From the NCBI RefSeq assembly GCF_902459465.1, contig NC_047072.1:15853776-15917775 (forward strand): a stretch of 64,000 nucleotides of DNA, written 5' to 3'. Positions 33,301 to 45,500 of the stretch are shown one piece after another; positions within the stretch are counted from its first letter, which is position 1, and each line of letters begins with the position of its first letter. The notes beneath the pieces are model-generated. The model was not told the origin of the DNA, ran no database searches, and saw only the letters and a program-made list of their open reading frames with translations. The DNA comes from Asterias rubens (taxonomy: Eukaryota > Echinodermata > Asteroidea > Forcipulatida > Asteriidae). The position numbers were made by a program, and so were the translations under genes.

Positions 33301-36195
33301 GTTGTAAATTTTGAAGGGCCCAACTGTTTCTTAGTGGATTCCGATTCCAAAGGTCACGATAACATATTAAAGATTACAGTAACCTACATTTCTAAAAATT
33401 TATTTTTACAAAAGAATTGATTTGAGCATGCAATTCTCATCATTTTGATAACAAATTTGCATATAATTTTATGTGATAAAAATTGACATGGTTATGACAT
33501 ATTTTTACCAAAAAGGTGGTATTTTACCCTAAAAATGTCAGATTTTAGTGGTTTCTGCCATGACCACATGGTAAGTTTGATCGGGCTAAAAATTGGTGTG
33601 CATTTATTGCTCATTAGGACCTACAAGCACAGCAATTTTTATCAAAATCGGAAGGCATGAGGTAAAAAAGTGTGTTGGTCTGACATGGAATGACCCGGAG
33701 GTCGTTACTTCATCTACAAGGGCTCAACGTTTATTGTAAAATTACATGATGTCACAGTAGATACTCAATAAGTTTTCATTGTATTTTTGCTCAACTCTTT
33801 ATGCAAATGTAGTTTTCTCCGGTTGGGAAAATAATAATAAAACAACATGAGGTTTGAGGGGTCAAGGGCATGTCTTGGTTGAGGGGTCAAGTGCATCAAA
33901 CTCAAGTTATGATGGTCTAGTCACTGTGTGAAGGCTTCGCTGGTATTTTGCTGGATTTACCCATTTGTTGAGGACAGCTGATAATAAAAGTAATTTGAGG
34001 TTGTATGTGCCTGATAAACGGGGATAATAATGTTGTGAAGTGCCTTGATTTTGTTACTAGGATGTGAGAACCAAATGTTATTTTTACAGCTAGTCTCAGC
34101 CTGAGGAGATATTATATTTAGAGATTTTATATGGAAATATTATTTATATCATATTTAGAAATAATGTAACTCTCAAAAGACCAAACCAAATGTACTTTAT
34201 CATTTGCCATTAAATCACCAGAAGTATGATATAATTTAAACTTTATAGATGTTTAGTGGTGCCATTTTTATTATTTTTAATTAAACAATTGTAAAATCCA
34301 GCATTTTAAAAACTATTTTAATACCAAAGCATATATGTTCAATACCTCTGAAGATCTTCAACATCACCCACACAAATAGCCACAGGATTTTGTCCATTTC
34401 TTCTCTTTATGGTATAAAGTTGTTGAACAGATGCTGTAGACTGAGCCAGTGCAGCTACCCCATAAATGGTGTCTGTCGGAACGGCTATAACGTTACCGGC
34501 TTTAAGACTGGTAACCGCTGTGGATACAGCATTCTGGTTGTCTGTAAAATAAAGACACTCAGTCAAGACAAAGTTGTAACACATTGGAACACTCTGCTAG
34601 GGGGGTATTATAAACAGGAAGTTGTGAAAAAATTGGAACAGATTTAATCTCTCTCACTATTTATATTCCTGTACTCCTACAAGTTGGCCTTAATCACCTC
34701 AACTTATATAAGTGTCCCTACGACATACTCCTAGAACTATTTCGGTTTCGGAAATAGTTCTAGGAGTACCTACGGCATTGTTGTGTACAGTGACTTTTAA
34801 ATTTGGAACAAAATAAATAACATATGTTAAAGGAACACGTTGCCTTGGACCAGACGAGTTGGTCTATAAAAAGTGTTTGTAACCGTTTTTTTAAAAATGC
34901 ATATGGTTGGAAAGATGTCTTAAAAGTAGAATACAATGATCCACACAAATTTGCCTCAAAATTGCTTGGTTTTCCTTTTACTGTGCGAACTAACACGGTC
35001 GGCCATTTATTTGACTCCCATAAATGGCCGACCGTGTTCGTCGACGAGGTAAAAGGAAAACCGTGCAATTTAAAGGCATGTTTGTGTGGATCATTGTATT
35101 CTACTTTTACAACATCTTTCTACCCATATGCATTTTATAACAAACGGTTACAAACGCTTTTGAAAGACCAACTCGTCAGATCCAAGGCAACGTGTTCCTT
35201 TAAATCTTAACTACTTTTGATTAAAAAAAAAATCGTACATGTATGTGACAATTAATGATGAAGCCTGTATGCAGTGGATTTGCAGACAAATCTTGCTGTG
35301 CAAAAACAGAGTTTTTGGTGCATATATATAGTGCATGGCTCACTTTTTTGCAAATTTTTTACTTGTTATAAATTTTTACAGATAGCTTTTTCAAGAAAGT
35401 TTCCACCACTTTTTCATTCGATATGAAATAATAAAGTATCTAATTTACCTCAATGAGATTTCAGCATTCCCTTTTGGTAAAAATAAGAACACACTGTTCT
35501 GAAGTGTTATTTTTTAAAGCAAACTCTACCACCAGCAGTACTAATAACTGGGGTTGTTATCGCAACCATGTACAAAGTTGCGATAACGTAACCCTCCTGC
35601 CAACGGTGTAGCCGGAGGGTTACGAAGCATACTCGTGTGAAAAAGGCGAAATGGTTAAAAAAACATACAATTTCTACAGCTAGTCATTAGATTTGCTCCA
35701 TTTTTACCACTTTCGAAAATCATGACACAAATTCTAGGAACACGGATGGATGGTTACGTTATCGCAACTACAATCAATGAACAGAGACAGAGAATAAATC
35801 ATACATGTATATATTCATTAATGAGATATCCCTTTTTGTAAAAACAAGTGAAAAAGTGGTGGCGCCATATGGAAAGTTATCTTAATAAATCATGCACTAC
35901 TGTAACCTACTTCTAGAAACTATAAGACTTTAGTTTCTAGAATAGAAGTACATTTGTAACTAACTGTGTGTAAGTGTAACTCACTGTACTGTACTGATTA
36001 CTTTTATTAGTTTTAGTTTTTCAAATTTTAATTTCAAGATTTGTTACCTTTAATTTCGACGATTCGAGCCATTCTAGCGACAGTCGAACTCCTCCGATGG
36101 GTAGATGAGATACGCAATCTGTAAAATGTCTGATAAATGTGTTTACTGTGTTTAATAAACATGTCAGAAAACAGATTACAATGGTTTTGAGTCAT
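30348..36195 (-). CDS. YRDC: YrdC/Sua5 threonylcarbamoyl-AMP synthase, terminal exon unresolved
   Basis: Minus-strand exons 36195-36048, 34541-34346, 31202-30968 and 30484-30348 join in frame. The first exon has two in-frame ATGs (36195 and 36162); its Arg/Ser/His-rich leader could target mitochondria. The next has VIAVPTDTIYGVAALAQS, the nucleotide-binding loop of the family, and IKRRNGQNPVAICVGD. Then LLPGPVTLVFKRR, LVGIRIPDCPF and LALTSANVSAAG, and finally FQELWPQIDAVFDGG, SRLGSTVV and FTIIRPG. YRDC makes threonylcarbamoyl-AMP from Thr, bicarbonate and ATP, used by the KEOPS/OSGEPL1 systems to form t6A37 on tRNA. The last few C-terminal residues are missing; 30054-29988 is a possible final exon. 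The 3.1-kb intron between 34346 and 31202 contains a 2.1-kb fold-back element. It is head-to-head with ROS1. Confidence 0.94.
31554..33696. mobile_element. 2.1-kb fold-back element with long inverted arms in a YRDC intron
   Basis: It begins GGGTCATTCCATGTCAGACC and ends GGTCTGACATGGAATGACCC. The left arm (about 31554-32400) and right arm (about 32945-33696) are imperfect reverse complements over 750-850 bp. Matching blocks include TTTTTAGCCCGATCGGACTT versus TTGATCGGGCTAAAAATTGG, GTGACCTTTGACCC versus GGGTCAAAGGTCACG, and CCAGGATTTATT versus AAATCCTGGGTGCG. Inside the loop a second inverted repeat pairs CCATGCTGCATCTCTGACTT with AGTCAGAGTTGCAGCATGG. No transposase frame is present. Confidence 0.92.
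34726..34768. repeat. Perfect 18-bp hairpin in a YRDC intron
   Basis: TACTCCTAGAACTATTTC and its exact complement flank a 7-base loop. It lies about 60 bp from the end of the family B element at 34827 and 185 bp upstream (YRDC sense) of the exon starting at 34541. Confidence 0.85.
34827..35203. mobile_element. Fold-back element, family B, copy 3
   Basis: Termini are TTAAAGGAACACGTTGCC and GGCAACGTGTTCCTTTAA. The central palindrome pairs ACACGGTCGGCCATTTAT with ATAAATGGCCGACCGTGT. Short spurious frames run through both arms. It lies in the first YRDC intron. Confidence 0.92.
35560..35780 (+). repeat. GTTGCGATAACGTAACC repeat, inverted partner at 37425-37570
   Basis: The element starts near GTTGCGATAACGTAACCCTC and ends near GGTTACGTTATCGCAACT, so it has inverted termini of about 17 bp. 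Its reverse complement (ATGATTTTCGAAAGTGGTAA, then AATGGAGCAAATC) matches 37425-37570. A second shared block, GTGGTGGCGCCATATGGAAA (near 35858 and 37727), lies outside each copy. Confidence 0.7.
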
Positions 36196-36539
36196 TGTCA
36201 CATTTCCTCGGTATGTTGCATCATGGAGGCTGCCATTTTGTTTGTTAGTTTACCGCTTATGCTACATAGCGCCCTCTAGCACTCAATTTTCCTGGAAGTT
36301 TTTATGTAAAGTTTATGTAAATGTAGGCGTGGTCTTTTTGCCGTGGTGTTTCACTGACTTTTGTCCAATGAATGCAGTGACCTCATTATGAGTTTCTTCG
36401 GTTGCCAAATAAGGTCATGTATATTCCATATATGGAGTGAAGGAATGCACCACCAGCTGCATGGTCCAAATTCAGTGTGTGGTTTTTGTGGTTTATGAGG
36501 CAATCGTGTAGTTAATGACAGTCACTGGACGGAACCACC
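36196..36539. promoter_or_regulatory. Bidirectional YRDC/ROS1 promoter with two CArG boxes
   Basis: The 344 bp between divergent start codons contain CCAAATAAGG (36405-36414) and CCATATATGG (36426-36435). Both are perfect CC(A/T)6GG sites for serum response factor, with starts 21 bp apart. A TEAD-like GGAATGC is at 36444-36450 and a CCAAT box at 36365-36369. On the YRDC side GCCATTTTG (36232-36240) is a YY1-type core on the minus strand. The CArG pair is 105-135 bp from the ROS1 ATG, so it could be proximal promoter or leader. Confidence 0.65.
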
Positions 36540-39500
36540 ATGGCTGTAAACAGTCTCCAAAACTGGCGGATTTTTTACGTTATTTGGATACTTTTACTCA
36601 TCTTTTCACGTTGTCTGTCTGCAGGTCTTGTTCAGCACTGTGAGGAAACATGCCAGTCTGTTTTGGTGAGTTTTTTTCACGTCTTTTAACACACTTTTTG
36701 AGTTTGTGTTTGGTCTAAATTTACTGCACACAGTGTATGGGATGGGGGTATGACAGGGCCACACACACACAGGTGGTGTGTGGTAACTCCCACTGCACTG
36801 GGTGTGGGTAATGTTGTACAAGTACAACGTTGAATGGCCGTGCATCTTGACCTGGGCACGCTGGTAAAACCATGTGTCAGACCATGGTAAGACAGAGTAG
36901 TTTTAATAAAATGATGGATTTAGAAATCAGAAAAATTGTGAAATATCCTGGTGTCGTGGGGAAATTTCTGATAGGTTAACGGGGAATTGTTCACAATCAA
37001 AAACCATATATATAAAATAATAAAATAAAGGACCAGATTGTTTTAAAAATCATCTCACCAACCTTTTTAGTATGTGTGTTTACAGTTGCAATATCCAAGT
37101 GTTGCATCACTTTGCAATCGCTTTATTTTGTTGTCGGACTAAACCATTCTGTGAAAGGGGTGTTACAATGTTGCAGTGCTTCAGCGTACGCGCCACGCCA
37201 TGATGAGTGAACGGCGGGCAATGTAAACGGACAGCGCGCACGCACTGCCTTGTAACACCCCTTTCACAGAATGGTTTAGTCCAACAACAAAATAAAGCGT
37301 TTGCAAAGCGATGTGACAAGTTCAAAATATAAACCTGGGAATTCTCTCCGGGTTGTCCTTTTTTTTCAAAAATATGTTCTCAATGGTGTTTTGAGTGTTC
37401 ATTAGACATTGAGGATTAAGTTCGTGCCCTTAGAACTTTTGTCATGATTTTTGAAAGTGGTAAAAATGGGGCAAATCTGGTGACTAGCTATCAAAATTAT
37501 ATGGGTTGGACCAGATTGTCATTTGCCTGGCGGCCTTCGGGAGGAGTGTTACGTTATCGCAACTAGTGTGTTTAAATCATCGTGTGTTTAAATCCTAAAA
37601 GGGATAGCTTTCTGTATGGCACCACAACTTTTTCACCATTTTTTTTACCAAAAAATAAGGGATAGCCTATCTCATTGAAGTATATTATACTATTAATTGG
37701 ATCCTATTATTTCATCGAATTAAAAAAGTGGTGGTGCCATATGGAAACTTTTCCCTTCTTAAATTAAAAGTCTTGGTTTTACCATGGTTTTACATTGCAA
37801 GTCAAGAGATCGTCCGCCATTTACATTGGTAATGTATGCACAACATTGGAGCGACGTCATATGTTTTTGGTACTTACATTGGTTGGTATTTTATTCAAAA
37901 TCAGTATGGCATGCAAAATACATAAAAAATATCATTTAATTAATTTTATACACGTTTTATGACAAGGCAGGATAGTACAACACCTCCCCCCCCCCAATTA
38001 TCCCCCCTCCCCAGCACAAACACTTCATTACATTATGTTTTTCTCCGGCAAATTATCCGCACCTCGCCACCAATTTATCTGCCCTAAATTAGCTCAATCA
38101 AACTTTTATTTTCTCCATTTCAAACCAGCCAAGTTTGGTTTAAGGAATAAAGAATCCCCAATGTTAAAGTAACTCTTTAATGTACATATGTAGACATATT
38201 TATTTATTATGTTTAAAATCAGAATTTATTACAGTCTGTAGGTAATCAAAGATTTTTTTGACTTTATTTTAACAAGTAATATTTTAAATTTTAACCCGTA
38301 TTGGCATGCATCCCAAATAGCAACCACATTACGCGATCTATCGAGTGACTGAAGAGGAATGAAATTTTATCTAGCAGAGGATAATTTTGTTTGGAAATTT
38401 GGTTGTTTCTTTGACTCATTTGATTGTAGGTTATAATGTACTACTAGTGATCTATACCAAAATTTAATAATTTCGTAAACGATTTGAGCATCACCTACGA
38501 TGGGAAACTTTATTATCAGCATGATATTTATAGCCTGACGAAAGCATGGGTCTTGAGTAAACATCAGAGGTCTGTCAAAGTGGTTCTCGCACAGTCTCGC
38601 AGTTACTGAGAATCAAAGTTGGGGTCATAAATATATGACTTTAAATACGTATGATCCAACGATACTTAGTAATTATGTTAGCCTGGAATGCAAATTATTA
38701 AAGCCACTAATGCTATAATGTAGGTCAGCCTTTGTCAAAAGTTTGTACGATACTTGACTTGATAAAATATTTCACTTTTTCCAATGACCAAAATATCATG
38801 CACTGTTTTGTAAATCGTTTAGCACTATGGGGTTAATCCAGTATTGCCTTTCCCTTAAAGGTTCCCATTTACACATCTGGGTTATAAGAAGCAATTTATG
38901 GTTTTGAACTAAAAACCAAGGACACATGTCATAAATGGCTAAATGTTCGATCTTCAGAATTTGAGTCTGATGAACTGAACCACTCGGCCAAGACTTGTTA
39001 GCCAGTAATATTTTTGTTATCTAGACATGTTGATTTTGACACTACATATGGTGAGTTCAAGGAGACTGGGCTGACCTTAACCAGTGACCTTATCAACTCA
39101 ATTCAGATTAATTTATAAACATGTGGGGGGGGTGCTCAAAATGATTTATTATTAGTAAAGGTATAGATTGTCATAGATTGTTAAACACAGTGACACTATG
39201 GTAAATGTCAAAGACCAGTCTTCTCATTTTGTGTATCTTTACCATGTGCATAAAATAACAAACCTGTGAAGATTTGAGCTCAAATGGTGGTCGAAGTTGC
39301 GAGATAATAATGAAAGAAAAAACCCACTTCTAACACAAATTTGCGTGCGGTTAGATGGTTGATTTCGAGACCTCAAATTCTAAATCTGAGGTCTCGAAAT
39401 CAAATTCTTTGAAAATTACTTCTTTCTCTAAAATTTTGTCACTTCAGAGGGAGCTGTTTCTCACAATGTTTTATACCATTAACCTCTCCCCATTACTCGT

Positions 39501-42500
39501 CACCAAGTAAGGTTTTATGCTAATAATTATTTTGACTAACTACCATTAGTGTCCACTGCCTTTAAATATGTCAAAAGGTACACGTTTGGTAATTGTCAAA
39601 GACCAGTCTTCTCACTTGGTGTATCCCATCATAACCATAAAATAACAAGCCTGTGAAAATTTGGGTTCAATTGGTTGCAAGAAAATGATGAAAGAAAAAA
39701 CACCGTGTTGGACGAAATTGTGTGCTTTCAGATAAGAATAAAAGACTTCTAGCTAGAAGTCTTTTATTATTTTAGTGAGAAATTATCTCTTTCTCAAAAA
39801 CTATGTTTCTTCAGAGGGAGACGTTACGCACAATGTTTTATGCTATTAACAGCTCTCCAATGCTTGTTACCAAGTCACTTTTTAAGTTAATATTTGTTTT
39901 GAGTGGCCATAAATTCTTCACAGCTAGGATTCCCTTCAAAGTACATGTAATATGGTTTGGATAATTTTTATTTCAGAATCAAAATCATTATCTCCTTTCA
40001 TAAATATTCTGGATTCCAGACGTGAGTGAGGTCAGTGGAGGTCGCACAGGGTCATGTTCTTGAATCCATCTACATAATGCTCAAGGGATTATGTTGCACT
40101 TTGGTCAGTAGGGGGTATACTACCATCCATATCAAAATTCTTTGAGATTATCTTAAATTCCCAGTTATGCTTGAAATTATAAACCAGTGATTACGTCTAA
40201 GTTACGTCCAGCAATTTTTAGACTTTGTTTTGTGCACACTGAATGATAATTATTGAATAGCAAGGAAAATTAACTGTGAGTAGTAACTGATTTTTTATGT
40301 AGTATTTTTGGTTCGACTTTTACAAGAAATTGTTCCGTCCTACCATGGTAAAGGGAGGATTTTTGGGAAGATAAAATTGTATGCATTCTATCTTGTATGG
40401 TACAAAGCCTATTATACACCATACTGTAGGTTTTGTGAACATTCAGCCTTTGGCTTTCATGCCGGACCAAAAGAGATATTGAGGGGAAATGTTCTCCTTA
40501 CATTTAAGAGATATATTTACCTTTGCCCTCCTTAGAACCAAATTTCATATTGGTATAAAAAAATGAAATTAAAACTGTTATACCCTTTTATAAAATCTAC
40601 ATGTAACTGTTTGAGTTGATAAGCACAATAAGTGCATGTCCACGAGAGTACCATGCAAAATTTTGAGAAATCGACAAGGTTGGGGGGGGGGGTCAGCGAA
40701 GTTAGTTCAAACCTTGGCTTTTTGATCCCCACATGAGACGATAACAGTTGGTGAAGCAGCTCAAAAAAATATCTCATCATGGCCGAATACGGGGCATCAA
40801 CTGTTTTTCAGCGAAAATTAAGACTTTCGGGGCGTTAATTTGTTGTATTTTTGGTTTATATTTTAAGCCCAGTTAATTTCCTTAAACTTTATCAATTAGT
40901 GTCGAATTATACATCGGAAGTAAGAGCTCACCCTCCTCTACACGATAAAATTTAAATATTTGATGTTAACCTCTTTACCTCAGATATACAGGCATTTGGA
41001 AAACATGTATTAGATCATTAAAGGAAATACATTACGCAATATTAACCATAACTTAATCAGTGCAGGTTTGAAATATCAACCTACAATAATAAAAAATTAA
41101 ATCTTTGTCAGCTCTTCTTGATTTTGTTTGCCAACAGTCCAAAAAGATGAAAACAGTTATTGTTGGGATCAAACTTACATAGTTCTGAGTACAATATTTT
41201 TACTATTATTTTTTTCACATTTGTACAGATTGTTATTATCACATTTGCTGGAAAACTAAAACTTTCCATTTTCCGCATATTGTGGTGGATGGGAGACCTA
41301 TTTTGGCCACAGTATACCGACCATTCAGAACGTCCAGATGCATAATAATTATAATAATAATAATAATAATAACAATAATAATAACAATAAACGGCTTTTA
41401 TATAGCGCCCTTAACCCCCAAAGGGTCCCGAGGCGCTTCACAGAGGTTAAAAATATTAAGCAGATACAGACCAATTTTTAAAAAAAGACGGTAAACCATA
41501 ATAAATTAAAATAAATTAATTCAAATGAATAGAAAAAACACTTTTGTATAACCTTTAAATACATTAGGTAATATGCTTTGCAAGCAGCTGTAAAAGAGAG
41601 AACAAAAGTCTATATCGGAAGTGTATATTGCACCAAGAGCACTTATGACCTGAAATTGTCTCCTGGGGCCCTAAAGCGGGCCCTGAGCCACACAGCGTAA
41701 ATGATATAACTCGTGTGTTGTCTACCCACCCCACATTTCAAGACAAATTGACGCCAATGGTTTCCCTGCAGTGTAATAAGAGATTTGTTTCATGTCCACT
41801 TTATCGGGCCTGCTGCACAAAACAAGGCAATCAAAAGGTACAAATTTGAACAATACAAGGCTAAATAGCCATTTTAAGGTAAAAATAGCCTCCCGCCATT
41901 TCGTACTAAAAACTGCTGACAAATATGTTATTGTTGCTTTCAAAAGACCATAGTAAGATCTCTCTTTCACCCAAGTTTCATTGCTCTAATCTAAGACCTG
42001 CACTAATAACTCTACGGCGACTCAAATATTGCCAAAACTATGGCGCAAATTTGGAGGTACATACGTACATGTACCCCTAAGTGAAGAGTTGTCAATGCTT
42101 CTTAAGATTCCCCTCCCCCCCCCCAATTTTGATTTTCTTTTTAAGGTCAGGACAACCTTAAAGGGATGCTGCAGTGAATTAAAATAAAACAGTTAATTTT
42201 GCTGTCATTTATTTCTGATATAGGTACTGAACATCAATAAAATGTGTTTTGTTTTTTCCCCGACATATCTCACTTGCGTAATTAGCGAATAAGTCCTGCC
42301 CCCCTTTTGTGGATTGTTACCGCCCCCCCCCTACCATCGACGTCATGTCTGGAATTCAAACATATCGCCGGCAAAAAGAGTCTGGTCCCTAACTACACGC
42401 GCCTAGGTACCAGGCCACACAGTGCACACGTCTCTAGATGCACACAGCCAGGGGGCCCGACGGCTCGGGTTACCGACATGACGTCACGTTTATGCAAATG

Positions 42501-45500
42501 AAGGCTCCCTTTTAGGGGCGGGTGGGTTCCCCTAACCTCTTGAAAACCATTTTTAAAATACTTACGCATTTAATAAAAAAATACAAAAAAATATTTCAGT
42601 TTTAAAAAGTCATGTTTAATCGTTTAAATTATTTTAAAAAAACACTGCAGCCACCCTTTAAGACTCTGGGAATTTCTACTGCATTCCACCGTTCAACAGC
42701 AAGCATTTGAACTTTTGTTGCCCAAAATCATCAAAATCGCCCGTTTACACACATGTACCACTTAAAAACACATTTTGGGCTCTTTTTTGTTATTCTTGTT
42801 AAAAACATGAAATTCAAGGCACAATTTTCAGCTTTCATTGTGAGAACACTCTGTCCTTTTAAACTTTGGTTGTAACATGTCTTCTTTCCTTCTTGGTTGT
42901 AACAACCAAAATCAGCTGGGACTTTATTTCATAATCAGAAAGCTTTCAGACTTAAATTCATAAATGATTTTTGTATCCTTACATATCCTGTATGAATTGT
43001 AGCTTACCTTTTAGGAAGTCTGAGTTATTCTACCCCCTCCCCCTCTCAATTAGTCATCCCTATCAAATGTACCTGATATAGCCACCTCACAATGCACAAT
43101 GCTTTAAATTCACTGCTTGTCTACAACAATTGTTGGTGTTTAGAAACATAGACACACTCACTTGTTTAATTCTTATTTCCAGTAATGGTTTAAAATTACA
43201 CAGCTTTTGAAACCAAACCCTTATCTCCTGCCTACCATTCTGTGTTCTCCAGAAATGTTAGACACTTTTTCCTTATTTACTTCCACTGAAACGGAAGAAA
43301 TTTGTGCTACATGTCGCCATTATGTGAATAGATTTTGCAATAGTTGTTGAAGGTAGGGTCATAAATTGGAAAACTCTAAAAAAAAATCAGTTCTGATCAG
43401 AATTGATTTACAATATACTTAGAGCAAGTATTTAGAGAAGGGATTTCCTTCAAAGTAATATGGTTTGATATTTGTTCTCCTTAAAACATTGAATCTAATA
43501 AACAAGTTCTGAGTGTTTTGTTTTGACTTGCTCTCTCCCTGTACCCATAACACAATTCAGCCCCTTGGTTGGAATGTTTGATTTTTAATAGATCAACAAC
43601 AATATTAATATTGGATATTTCATGACATTCAAACTTAAGACACCCACAAACACCCACCTCAATTGTCATACAAACTTGGCACTGCCGATGGTCGTTGACA
43701 TATTTTTATGAAAATGATAAAAAACAACTTCAAAAGACTCATCCGTGTGTGAAAATCTCCTTGATATTATTGAATAAAAGTATTCAATTGATGGAATGCA
43801 CTTATTCGTTCCACATGTAGCCTATGAAAGTAATGAATACTGTACTTGAACCTGAATACAAGTGGAGGTCATTTAAACCGATAGGCTGGGAGTTGCGGTA
43901 AGTTTAGGCCACGGAAAAGAAATTGTTAAAATGGCATACAAAATTTCCTTTTAAGTTATTGCAGACTGGGAGGGATGTTTTTTAATTTATTTTAAATTTG
44001 TTTATTTTCCTGGCCAGCTTTGAACTACAGTGTAGTCAATACGTTACACAATCAACCACATTGCCTGCACTTACTATATGGATGTTGTAATGCCCCCAAA
44101 AAAACTGGCCTGCTCAGACTGCCACAACAGAAAGGAAAGGGCAATCCATTGAGTAATGAGCACCATGCTACTAGCTTGCTTTTTTATATTTTTCGGTTAT
44201 CACTTTAACAATGCGGGTGACGAAGGAAATTGATGAAATCAAAAGCAAATTTTAATTTTCAAAGCAAGAGTTTCAATGTTAAATCTAAAGAAAAAGTTTT
44301 ATACTTAAAATACTTAATTTCAAAAAATAAAAAAATAAAAAAGTTAAAACAGTGTTGTTTCTGTTTTGCTATTTGGGCAGGGTTGCTAGTATAAAATAGA
44401 TGCAACCATGGGTTTGCATGGGCTTCTGGTAATTGGTTGTGGTTAACCAGCCCACACAGTTTAACTTCTTGGCAAAATAAACCCTTATTATTCTTGAAAG
44501 AGTTATTCATTTTGTTTATTGAAAGTAAACAATGATTACAATTTGTTTACAGATCTAGAATATTGTACAATGTTATAAAACCAACTACCGTGTTTTGTTG
44601 TGTGAAAGTAGTTCTTGTTTTTTATGTCCTTTATGCAAACATAATTTTTGTTTAAACCAGCAAAACAAATTTGTTTACCACAAATCATAGCAAAAACCAA
44701 CTCAACCATGGAATAGTTAAATTTTACTGTCGGTTTATTCCTTCTGAAGAAAATTGCAATAAAACCAGAAATAATGATGAAAACTCTTTTTAAAAATAAT
44801 TATGAGTGGCCAAAATAACAATATGAGACAGAGCTTTCTTTTTGATAAACAATCTACAGCAATATGCGTTATATGTGGTTGTTGGACTACAGGATGTAAA
44901 TTGCTTCCTGAATGATGCCAATGCGTCAACCATTAAGGGACTTGTCAAGTGTGTTAACATGTGGTTTATATAATCAGGACAATTCCATGAACAATTGTGT
45001 GACATCAAGTATTGGTCGGGCCAAGATGTATTGATTGATGTCAAGACAAAGTGAAGCTGTTAGCCAAGTCTTGGCCTTTGGTGCACTTGAAAATGGTTCC
45101 AGCTTGGTTCCAACTTTTGATGAAAGTGTATCTCAATGCTGTAAAATAAAATGATTTGCCTTAAATTTAATATAAATTCCCTGCATTTTTTATTTTGCAT
45201 GAAACTTTCAGATTTTCTCTGTTTTCTACATCAGTTGCCCTTTTTTTTTGGTGGGGATAAACTGTTGATAAACATCATGCCTGCTTTTGGAGTTGGCATT
45301 TACAAAAAGCAAGAGTGTGTGAAAACTGCCCTTCAGATTTTGGGCAAAATGTGTAGTTTTTACGTATTACAGGCCTTGTGTAAAATGTTGGGCAAATCAA
45401 ACCCTTTCCTTCCCATACACCTATGTGTGGTTGCCAGACATCAAGGAACATGAATTTTACAACAGGAAAAGTTAACATGGAATTTCCCTGTTGAATGTAA

